Origin: Actinospineispora acaciae DSM 45401
Lineage (GTDB): Bacteria; Actinomycetota; Actinomycetes; Mycobacteriales; Pseudonocardiaceae
Assembly (NCBI RefSeq): GCF_000620785.1
Contig: NZ_JIAI01000001.1
Span: 1 to 64,000, forward strand
Length of the DNA stretch: 64,000 nucleotides
Reading direction: 5' to 3'
Position 1 is the stretch's first letter. Each line of letters starts with the position of its first letter. Position numbers and translations under genes: made by a program. A model generated the notes under the pieces. That model saw only the letters and a program-made list of their open reading frames with translations. It was not told the DNA's origin and ran no database searches. Of the stretch, positions 34,031-41,376 are shown in pieces.

Positions 34031-36336
34031 CCACCTGCGCCGAACCTGGGCCGGGCGGCCAGCCGTGCGGCGGCCCGATCGACGCCGCCGGGTACTGCGA
34101 ACGCTGCGGCATGAGCTACGCCGCACCCACACCCCCGCCCGCACCGGACTCCACCCGCCCGGCCCCCGCATCCAGCGGATCCGTGCCGTCGGGATCCTCC
34201 GGCGGCCGGTCCTCGGCCGGCTCGGGCCGTCGCGGCTCGTCGCCCGGCTCCGGCCGGCGCAGCTCGTCCATCGGCCGGGGCAAGCGGGCCCGCACCCTGC
34301 CCGACCCCGGCCGCACCGACCCGCGCGCGGCGCTGTTGTCCGACGCGGCCCTGCCGGAGCGCAAGCGGTTCTGCCGCAACCCGCGATGCCGCCGTCCGGT
34401 CGGCCGGGCGTCGGGGGAGCGCCCCGGCCGGGTGGAGGGCTTCTGCCGGGACTGCGGCTGGCGGTTCTCGTTCCGCCCACCGCTGGAGCCGAACACCGAG
34501 GTCGCCGACCGCTACGTGGTGGAGGGGCCGATCGGGCGCGGCGGCCTGGGCTGGGTCTACCTGGCCACCGACCGCAAGGTCGGCCGGTACGTGGTGCTCA
34601 AGGGCCTGGTCAACCCGGACGACGCGGCGCACAGCCAGGTCCCGCTGGACGAGCTGCGCGCGCTCGGCCAGGCCCAGCACCCGAACATCGTCGCGGTCCA
34701 CGACGCCGTGATGCACCCGTACCAACTGCCCGGCCCCGGCAACGAGACGGTGCCCATCGACTACATCGTGATGGACTACATCGGCGGGCGCTCACTGCTG
34801 CAACTGCACCGCGAGCGCCGCGACCGGGGCGGCTACCTGCCGATCACCGAGATCTGCGAGTACACCCTGCAGGCGTTGGACGCGCTGGACCACCTCCACA
34901 CCCGCGGCCTGCTCTACAACGACTTCTCCCCGGACAACCTGATGCGCTCCGACGACGGCCGGGTCTGGCTGATCGACCTCGGCGGCGTCTCGGTGGCCGA
35001 CGACCCGTCCGGCGGCGCGTGGGGAAAGGACGGCTACCGCGACCCGTTCGGCAGCCCGCCCTCGGCGCAGACCGACCTGTACGCGGTGGGCAGGACGATG
35101 GCCGCGCTGAGCTTCCGGCTGCCGCACTTCGCGGACGCCAAGAAGGGCCTGCCGAGCCCGGACGAGGAGCCGCTGCTGGCCCGCCACGAGTCGTACCACC
35201 TGTTCCTGCTGCGGGCCACCCACCCCGACCCGGAGCGCCGGTTCTACTCCGCCGCCGACATGGCCGACCAGCTGGAGGCCGTGCTGCGCGAGGTGCGGGC
35301 CGTGGAGCTGGGCGAGCCGCAGCCGGGGCTGTCCGACGTGTTCGGCCCCGAGCTGCGGGTGGTCGGCGCCGACCCCGAGCACGTCACCCGCCGCCCCGAC
35401 CCGGTGGCCGCCGCGCTGGCGCTGCCCGACCCGCAGATCGACCCCGCCGACCCGCAGGCGCGCCGGCTGGCCGCGATCACCGGCACCGGCAGCCCGAGGG
35501 AGGTGCTGCAGGCCCTGGACGGCCTGCCGGCGCACACCCTGGAGACCCGGCTGCGGGCGGTGCGGGCCCGGGTGGAGCTGGTCGCGGGCGGCGAGCGGGC
35601 CGAGCACGACACGCTGCGCGCCGAGCTGGACACGCTGGCCGACGAGGAGCCGGACGAGGTGCGGGTGCGCTGGTTCGCCGGGCTGGCCGCGCTGGTCGCC
35701 GGCGAGACCGAGCGGGCGGCCTCGGAGTTCGACGAGGTGCTGCGCGCGGTGCCGGGGGAGGCGGCGCCCAAGCTCGCGCTCGGGCTGTGCGCCGAGCTGC
35801 TGGACCGCCCGGAGCGGGCGGCGCGGCGCTACCAGACGGTCTGGGGCACCGACCGGTCCTACGTGAGCGCCGCGTTCGGGCTGGCCCGCTGCCGGATCGC
35901 GCTCGGCGAGCGGGACGCGGCGGTCGCGGCGCTGGCCCAGGTGCCCAACGCCTCGCGCTACGCCGCCGCCGCGCTGCTCTGCTCGGTCGCGCAGGCCCAC
36001 CCCGGCGACGACCCGGGCGGTGCGCTGGCCCCCGCCTTCTTCGCCTGCGCCGAGCGGCTGCGCGACCAGGACGGCGACCTCGACCTGGACGAGTCGCGCC
36101 GCTACCGCGGCTACGCGACCGCGCTGGGCGCCGCGCTGGACTGGCTGGCGGCCGGGCGCCCGTGGCCGGCCGCCGCCGGCACGGTGCCCTCGCGGCTGCT
36201 CGGCTTCGGGCTCGACGAGCGCGGCCTGCGCGACGGCCTGGAGTGGAGCTACCGCCAGCTCGCCTCGGTCGCACCCGAGCAGCGGGTGCGCTGGGTGGAC
36301 CGAGCCAACGCCGAACGGAACTGGAGCCTGTGGTGA
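34027..36336 (+). CDS. pknG: PknG-like serine/threonine kinase with zinc ribbon and TPR domain
   Basis: A 769-residue soluble kinase. Residues 4-27 hold a zinc ribbon (C4, C14, C24, C27), then a Ser/Arg/Gly linker and a PknG-type rubredoxin-like pair (FCRNPRC 116-121, FCRDC 140-143). The kinase domain is about 160-420: GPIGRGGLGWVYLA P-loop, Lys192 in VVLKGL, catalytic loop YNDFSPDN (297-304), DLG 317-319. The remainder is a TPR region as in PknG. The catalytic-loop lysine of PknG (YNDLKPEN) is Ser301 here, an unusual change. PknG phosphorylates the FHA protein GarA to control glutamate metabolism; an FHA protein is encoded at the end of this operon. Confidence 0.88.
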   Translation: MTTCAEPGPGGQPCGGPIDAAGYCERCGMSYAAPTPPPAPDSTRPAPASSGSVPSGSSGGRSSAGSGRRGSSPGSGRRSSSIGRGKRARTLPDPGRTDPRAALLSDAALPERKRFCRNPRCRRPVGRASGERPGRVEGFCRDCGWRFSFRPPLEPNTEVADRYVVEGPIGRGGLGWVYLATDRKVGRYVVLKGLVNPDDAAHSQVPLDELRALGQAQHPNIVAVHDAVMHPYQLPGPGNETVPIDYIVMDYIGGRSLLQLHRERRDRGGYLPITEICEYTLQALDALDHLHTRGLLYNDFSPDNLMRSDDGRVWLIDLGGVSVADDPSGGAWGKDGYRDPFGSPPSAQTDLYAVGRTMAALSFRLPHFADAKKGLPSPDEEPLLARHESYHLFLLRATHPDPERRFYSAADMADQLEAVLREVRAVELGEPQPGLSDVFGPELRVVGADPEHVTRRPDPVAAALALPDPQIDPADPQARRLAAITGTGSPREVLQALDGLPAHTLETRLRAVRARVELVAGGERAEHDTLRAELDTLADEEPDEVRVRWFAGLAALVAGETERAASEFDEVLRAVPGEAAPKLALGLCAELLDRPERAARRYQTVWGTDRSYVSAAFGLARCRIALGERDAAVAALAQVPNASRYAAAALLCSVAQAHPGDDPGGALAPAFFACAERLRDQDGDLDLDESRRYRGYATALGAALDWLAAGRPWPAAAGTVPSRLLGFGLDERGLRDGLEWSYRQLASVAPEQRVRWVDRANAERNWSLW

Positions 36337-37574
36337 CGCCACGCCGCGCGTTCGCGCTTCTCCTCGCGCTGCTGATGCTGGCCGGGTGCGCCGGGGGCGC
36401 GCGCGCCGATCGGCCCGCCGAGCTGGTCTGGGCGGTCGGGAAGGTGACCGCCGAGGGCCCGGCCACTGTCGTGCGCGACGCCTGGAACCGGGCGCACCCC
36501 GAGGGGCCGAAGGTGCGGATCCTGGCGCTGCCGCAGGACGCGGACAACCAGCGGTCACTGCTCGCGCTGGAGCTCAACGCCGGGATCGGTGACCTCGACG
36601 TGTTCGAGCTGGACGTGCCGTGGACCGCGGAGTTCGCCGAGAAGGGCTGGCTGGTCGGCCTGGACGGCATGCGCCCCGACCTCGAACGGCTGTCGTTACC
36701 GGGACCGCTGGCCACCGGGGAGTGGGACGGCACGCTCTGGGCGGCGCCGTTCACCACCGACGCCGGCCTGCTCTACTACCGCACCGACCTGGTCGCCGGG
36801 CCGCCCCGGAGCTGGCCCGAGCTGGTCGAGGTGGGCAACAGGGTGGCCGCCGAGCGCGGCATCGCCCCGTTCGTCTCCGACGGCGCGCCCGGCGAGGGCC
36901 TGGTGGTGCAGTACCTGGAGTACCTCTGGGCGGCCGGCGGCGAGCTGGCGGTGGACGGCTCCGACATCCGCTTCGACCAGGGGCCGGCGGTCAAGGCCCT
37001 CACCTTCATGCGGGACGGCTACCGCACCGGCTTCTACGCGCCCGGCTTCGACTCCACCAAGCTGGAGGACGCCAGGCAGACCTTCCAGTCCGGCCAGGCG
37101 GTGTTCATGCGGTCCTGGCCGTACGCCTACCGCCCGATGAACAACGACCCGACCAGCCAGGTCGCCGGCAAGGTGGGCATCGCCCCGCTCCCGACCTTCG
37201 ACGGCACCGGCTCGGTGGCCGGGCTGGGCGGGCACAACCTGGCGATCAACAGGTACTCCGCGCACGCCGACGCCGCCCGCGAGTTCGTCCGCTTCGCCAC
37301 CATGGACCGGGACGTGCAGCGCGGCCTGGCCGGGCGCTACTCGCTGGTGCCGGCGCTGCGGGCCGCGCACGACGACCTGGCCTCGGACCCGCTGATGTCC
37401 CTGCTCGCCACCCGGCTGCTGCCGATCGGACGGCCCCGCCCCGCGACCCCGGACTGGGCGACGATCAGCGAGGAGCTCAAGCAGCAGGTGTTCGCCGGCT
37501 ACACCGGCAAGATCCCGCCGGAGACCGCGGTGGCCACCATGCGCCGGTTCCTGGAAGCGACGGCGCGCCGATGA
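36333..37574 (+). CDS. Extracellular solute-binding lipoprotein (sugar-type)
   Basis: A 413-residue family-1 solute-binding protein. The signal peptide ends in a lipobox (LLALLMLAGC, Cys19). The body has the typical maltose/trehalose-binding pattern: LNAGIGDLDVFELDVPWTAE, LWAAPFTTDAGLLYYRTDL and FQSGQAVFMRSWPYAYRPMN. Family-1 proteins normally work with two permeases and an ATPase, but none is in this operon. It overlaps the kinase stop (GTGA) and the phosphatase start (ATGA). Like GlnH it may therefore be a sensor input to the kinase rather than a transporter subunit, or may share a remote permease. Confidence 0.87.
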   Translation: MTPRRAFALLLALLMLAGCAGGARADRPAELVWAVGKVTAEGPATVVRDAWNRAHPEGPKVRILALPQDADNQRSLLALELNAGIGDLDVFELDVPWTAEFAEKGWLVGLDGMRPDLERLSLPGPLATGEWDGTLWAAPFTTDAGLLYYRTDLVAGPPRSWPELVEVGNRVAAERGIAPFVSDGAPGEGLVVQYLEYLWAAGGELAVDGSDIRFDQGPAVKALTFMRDGYRTGFYAPGFDSTKLEDARQTFQSGQAVFMRSWPYAYRPMNNDPTSQVAGKVGIAPLPTFDGTGSVAGLGGHNLAINRYSAHADAAREFVRFATMDRDVQRGLAGRYSLVPALRAAHDDLASDPLMSLLATRLLPIGRPRPATPDWATISEELKQQVFAGYTGKIPPETAVATMRRFLEATARR

Positions 37575-38455
37575 GCCGCGCCGCGGCGGCCTGTGAGTGC
37601 TGTGGCGAGCAGCTCGCGCCGGCCGACAGGTTCTGCGAGGCCTGCGGCTCGCGGCGCCCCGACGTGAGGGACCACCTGGAGCTGGCCCTGCCCGGGGCGG
37701 CCGCCGCCGTGAGCAACCGGGGCCTGCGCCACCAGCACAACGAGGACGCCTTCGAGCTGGCCCGGCTCACCGCGGCGCGGGACGGCGTGGACGCGGTGCT
37801 CGCCGTGGTCTGCGACGGCGTGTCCAGCGGCCCGCGTCCCGACCTTGCCTCCGCCGAGGCGGCGCGGGCCGGCATGACCGCGCTCTCGGCGGCCCTGCGC
37901 CGCCGCTCGACCCCTTCGGCGGCGACCAGGGAGGCGGTCGCGGCGGCCGGCGCGGCGGTGGCCGAGCTCGCCGCCCGCCCCGGCATGCCCGGCGCGCCGG
38001 CCTGCACCTTCGTCTCCGCCGTGCACACCCCCGGGGAGGTGACCGTCGGCTGGATCGGCGACAGCAGGGCGTACTGGCTGCCGATCATCTCCGGGCGGCC
38101 GGGCGCGCGGCTCACCGAGGACGACTCGTGGCTGGCGGTCACGCTCGCCCACGGCAGCATGAGCCCGGACGCCGCCGCCGCCGACCGCAGGGCGCACGCC
38201 CTGACCGCCTGGCTGGGCGCCGACGCCCCGGGCACACCCCGCCTCACCGCCATCCGCCCCAACGGCCCGGGCCTGGTCCTCGTCTGCACCGACGGCCTCT
38301 GGAACTACCTGCCCGACCCCGAGCGACTGGCCGCCGCCCTCGCCCCGTCCGCCCAGACCGACCCCCTGGCCGCCGCCCGCACCCTGGTGCGGGCCGCCCT
38401 CATCGCCGGCGGCCGCGACAACGTGACCGCCGTACTCCTACCCGTGAGTGGCTAG
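37571..38455 (+). CDS. PP2C-family protein phosphatase with zinc ribbon
   Basis: A 294-residue soluble phosphatase. Residues 8-25 contain CECCGEQL and FCEACGS, a double-CxxC zinc ribbon. The PP2C domain follows with metal-binding motifs RHQHNEDAFE, VVCDGVSSGP, GWIGDSRAYWL, CTDGLWNYL and GGRDNVTAVLLP. All PP2C aspartates are present, so it should reverse Ser/Thr phosphorylation by the operon's kinase. Its last codons (CCC GTG AGT GGC TAG) and stop lie inside a 42-bp palindromic repeat. Confidence 0.9.
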   Translation: MSRAAAACECCGEQLAPADRFCEACGSRRPDVRDHLELALPGAAAAVSNRGLRHQHNEDAFELARLTAARDGVDAVLAVVCDGVSSGPRPDLASAEAARAGMTALSAALRRRSTPSAATREAVAAAGAAVAELAARPGMPGAPACTFVSAVHTPGEVTVGWIGDSRAYWLPIISGRPGARLTEDDSWLAVTLAHGSMSPDAAAADRRAHALTAWLGADAPGTPRLTAIRPNGPGLVLVCTDGLWNYLPDPERLAAALAPSAQTDPLAAARTLVRAALIAGGRDNVTAVLLPVSG

Positions 38456-38484
38456 GGGTGCTATGGCGCCCATTGCCACTCACG
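38443..38484. repeat. 42-bp palindromic repeat, copy 1
   Basis: Arms begin CGTGAGTGGCTAGGGG and end TTGCCACTCACG; 16 of 19 arm positions pair around a 4-nt loop. It contains the stop codon of the PP2C gene (38453-38455). Same 42-bp length and arms as the copies at 48465 and 62841. It could act as a terminator or processing hairpin between the phosphatase and VWA genes. Confidence 0.88.
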
Positions 38485-38506
38485 ACCCACCACGAGGAGG
38501 TACCCG

Positions 38507-39904
38507 ATGACCGACGGCCCGGAGATTCGCGGCGTGGTGCACCAGAACCTGTACCTGGCCGGTGGCGAGCGCGAGGTGCAGGCGCTGATCACCGTGGACG
38601 CGGCCGGCGAGGCGGCCGCCGCGCTGCCCGCCGACGCCGCCGAAGTGATCATGATCGACAGGTCCGGCTCCATGCGGCACCCCGCCGAGAAGGCGATCAA
38701 GGCGACGGAGGCGGCCGGGGTGGCGATCGACGAGCTGCGCGACGGGGTCTGGTTCGCGGTGGTCGCCGGCTCGGAGGAGGCCCGGATGCTGTGGCCGGAC
38801 GAGCCGGTGCTGGCCCGGGCCGACCCGGACACCCGTTCCGAGGCCAAGCGGGCGCTGCGTGCGATGACCGTCGGCGGCGGCACCCGGATCGGGCAGTGGC
38901 TGCGCCTGGCCAACCGGCTGCTCGGCCAGCGCCCGAGCGCGATCCGGCACGCGATCCTGCTCACCGACGGCCACAACGAGCACGAGACCGCCGAGCTGCT
39001 CGACGAGGCGATCGCGGCCTGCGAGAACGGTTTCACCTGCGACTGCCGTGGCGTCGGCGCGGACTGGTCGGCGGTCGAGCTGCGCCGGATCGCCAAGGCG
39101 CTGCTCGGCTCGGTCGACGTGGTGGCCAGCCCCGACGGCTTGGCCGACGACTTCCGGGCGATGATGTCCGCGTCGATGGACAAGCGCGTCGCCGAGGTCG
39201 CACTGCGCCTGTGGACCCCGACCGGAGCGCGGGTCCGCCTGGTCAAACAGACCGCCCCCAACCCCGTCGACCTGACCGAACGCCGCGCCGAGGTCACCGA
39301 CCAGGTGGGCCACTACCCAACCGGCTCCTGGGGCACCGAGCAGCGCGACTTCCACATCAGCATCGAGGTCCCACCCGGCGAACTGGGCCAGGAACGCCTG
39401 GCCGGCCGCCTCAGCTTCGTGGCCCTACCGCCCGACGGCGACCCCCGACCACTACCGCAGCAGTTCCTGCGCACCCGCCCCGACGGCTCCCGCCAGACCC
39501 ACCCCGAGGCCATGGTCAGCGCGATCTGGACCGACGACATCGCCAAGAGCACCCTGCTCAACCCCCAGGTGGCCCATGCCACCGGCCGAGGCGCCGTCGA
39601 AGGAGCCGTCCGCAAGGCCATGGAGGCCTACCGCGAAGGCGACAGCGACCAGGCCTCACACTTCCTCGCCGACGCCCGCCGCTGGGCCGCCGAGGTCGGC
39701 GACGCCACCATGGCCGAGCACATCGACGAGCTCCTCGACCCCGAGACCGGCACCTTCCGCCTGGACCGCATGACCCCCGAACGCGAGCTCGAGATCGAGA
39801 TGGAGACCGACCGCCAGCTCCCGCAACACCGCGCCGACGACTGGCCCGACGACGGCCCCGACACCGTGCGCGGCCAACCGGACAGCGAGCGGAGCCTGCC
39901 GTGA
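38507..39904 (+). CDS. VWA-domain protein of the kinase operon
   Basis: A 465-residue cytoplasmic protein. The von Willebrand A domain (about 43-220) keeps the MIDAS DxSxS motif at Asp51-Ser53-Ser55 (MIDRSGSM), the Thr in GGGTRIGQWL and the Asp in LLTDGHNEHE. A beta-sandwich-like middle follows, then a helical acidic C-terminus (MTPERELEIEMETDRQLPQH). VWA proteins grouped with PP2C, FHA and kinase genes usually scaffold phospho-signalling complexes. AGGAGG-like GAGGAGG at about 38493 precedes the start, so it has its own ribosome site after the palindrome. Confidence 0.88.
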   Translation: MTDGPEIRGVVHQNLYLAGGEREVQALITVDAAGEAAAALPADAAEVIMIDRSGSMRHPAEKAIKATEAAGVAIDELRDGVWFAVVAGSEEARMLWPDEPVLARADPDTRSEAKRALRAMTVGGGTRIGQWLRLANRLLGQRPSAIRHAILLTDGHNEHETAELLDEAIAACENGFTCDCRGVGADWSAVELRRIAKALLGSVDVVASPDGLADDFRAMMSASMDKRVAEVALRLWTPTGARVRLVKQTAPNPVDLTERRAEVTDQVGHYPTGSWGTEQRDFHISIEVPPGELGQERLAGRLSFVALPPDGDPRPLPQQFLRTRPDGSRQTHPEAMVSAIWTDDIAKSTLLNPQVAHATGRGAVEGAVRKAMEAYREGDSDQASHFLADARRWAAEVGDATMAEHIDELLDPETGTFRLDRMTPERELEIEMETDRQLPQHRADDWPDDGPDTVRGQPDSERSLP

Positions 39905-40530
39905 CCGAGTGCGCCCTCCCGCACGATGTCGACCAACCCGGCTACTGCGCCGGCTGCGGCCTCGCCATCGGCCCCGCCCCGCCCGATCCCCAGGATCCGC
40001 CCGATCCGCCCGGCGAATGCGGCCGATGCGGCGAACCGTCCCAAGGCGGCCGGTTCTGCGAGGCCTGCGGCTACCCGTACGAACCCGCAGCCGCCCCGCC
40101 GCCCGCCGCCACCGCCCCGCCCCAGCCCTCGACCTGGCTGGCCGTGATCACCACCGACCGCGAGTTCTTCGAGTCCACCCGGGGCGCGGAGCGAGGCTTC
40201 GAGCTGCCCGTCACCGCCGAGCGCCGCATCGAGCTCACAGGCGAGGTGATCAGGATCGGCCGCCGCAGCCGCCGCCACCGCACCGACCCGGACATCGACC
40301 TGTCCGCCCCGCCCGCCGACCCCGGCGTCTCCCGCGAGCACGCCCGGCTGCTCGGCCAACCCGACGGCTCGTGGGTACTCGTCGACTCCGGCTCGGCGAA
40401 CGGCACATACCTCAACGACGACCCGGAACGGATACCCCGCAACCAGCTGATCCCGCTCGCCCCCGGCGACCGAATCCGCCTCGGCGTCTGGACGGTGATC
40501 ACCCTGCGTCCCGCGCCCTGGTCGAGCTAG
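39901..40530 (+). CDS. FHA-domain protein with zinc ribbons
   Basis: A 209-residue protein. N-terminal cysteine pairs (C4; YCAGCGL; GECGRCG; RFCEACGYPY) suggest two small zinc ribbons separated by a Pro/Asp linker. The C-terminal FHA domain (about 110-205) has IRIGRRSRRH, VSREHARLL and SGSANGTYLND, the phosphothreonine-binding residues. It overlaps the VWA stop (GTGA). As the phosphopeptide-binding member of the operon it is a likely kinase substrate or adaptor, by analogy with PknG-GarA, although no N-terminal ETTS motif is present. Confidence 0.88.
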   Translation: MTECALPHDVDQPGYCAGCGLAIGPAPPDPQDPPDPPGECGRCGEPSQGGRFCEACGYPYEPAAAPPPAATAPPQPSTWLAVITTDREFFESTRGAERGFELPVTAERRIELTGEVIRIGRRSRRHRTDPDIDLSAPPADPGVSREHARLLGQPDGSWVLVDSGSANGTYLNDDPERIPRNQLIPLAPGDRIRLGVWTVITLRPAPWSS

Positions 40531-40534
40531 AGCA

Positions 40535-41272
40535 TCAGTACGAACTCAACAGCGACCGATCCTCCTGCCGGATGAACCCGTACGCCAGCAACTGCCGCCC
40601 CAGGTGGTTGACGTTCTCCCGGCCGTTGATCCCGGTTACGCCCAACCCCTCCAGACGGTCACGCCACCGCCGGACCACATCCTCCACGGCCCTGTCCGTC
40701 ACCTGCCGGTTCGCCCGCACCCGATTCACCAACTCGGCGGCCTCACCGTTACCGATCGCATCCCCAGGACGCGCGCGGCTCAGAAACTTCGCTGTCAGCA
40801 ACAACCGCTCGTGCTCGTTCGGCTCGGACAGCGGATACGTGCTCGGCCCGTCGGGATCACTCGCCCCGGGCGGCTCCACAACACCCCGGGGATCGGGCAA
40901 CACCAACCCGATCATGTGCTCACTGGTCGGCGTCACGATGTGCACGTCCAGACCCGGCGGGCTGACCGCCCACACGGACGGCTCGGCGGTGACCCGGGGC
41001 GGCAGCGGCACCACCACACCCCGGACGATGATGTCGAACGGGCGCGAACCGCTCTCGTTGCGCACCGTCCAGCCACCGTCCCAGCGGATCGAGCCGGCGG
41101 TGCGGGACAGGTTGCGGTCCGCGCCGCCGGGCCCGCGGTGGCCGATCCGCAGGTCGCACTCGCTGCCCCGGCCGAACAGGCAGGGCGCGGCGCCGGGGGA
41201 CAGGACGCGGGCGGGGGTGCCGTCGAGCAGGACCTGGAGCGCGTTCGGTGAGCCCCGGCCTCGCGTCACCAT
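40535..41272 (-). CDS. FHA-like protein with C-terminal helical domain
   Basis: A 245-residue protein convergent with the FHA gene (4-bp gap). Residues 1-90 look like a divergent FHA domain (CLFGRGSECDLRIGH, RNLSRTAGSIRWDGGWTVRN). The last 90 residues are helical (LLLTAKFLSRARPGDAIGNG, RAVEDVVRRWRDRLEGLGV) and may form a winged-helix-like module. I took ATG 41272 (MVTRGRGSP); the upstream extension is rich in Gly/Arg and unlikely. Similar FHA-plus-helical proteins occur beside kinase loci in actinomycetes, so a link with the neighbouring operon is plausible. Confidence 0.75.
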   Translation of the reverse strand: MVTRGRGSPNALQVLLDGTPARVLSPGAAPCLFGRGSECDLRIGHRGPGGADRNLSRTAGSIRWDGGWTVRNESGSRPFDIIVRGVVVPLPPRVTAEPSVWAVSPPGLDVHIVTPTSEHMIGLVLPDPRGVVEPPGASDPDGPSTYPLSEPNEHERLLLTAKFLSRARPGDAIGNGEAAELVNRVRANRQVTDRAVEDVVRRWRDRLEGLGVTGINGRENVNHLGRQLLAYGFIRQEDRSLLSSY

Positions 41273-41376
41273 GTGGTGACTGTAGGTGGTCCGCGGCACA
41301 CCTGACCACCGCCGACCTCGCCCTCGCGCTAAACCCGATTGTCCGCCGCCGAGGCGCCCACCCATACTCCGGTCAC

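Noticed and set aside
34017..37574. 1185-codon frame as a kinase-binding-protein fusion
   Set aside because: The kinase is in another frame; only the part from 36333 is genuine, starting with a signal peptide and lipobox.
37597..40530. 977-codon rightward frame covering phosphatase, VWA and FHA genes
   Set aside because: Only its last part is the real FHA gene in frame (from 39901). Upstream it is an Arg/Pro-rich shadow, so no giant fusion exists.
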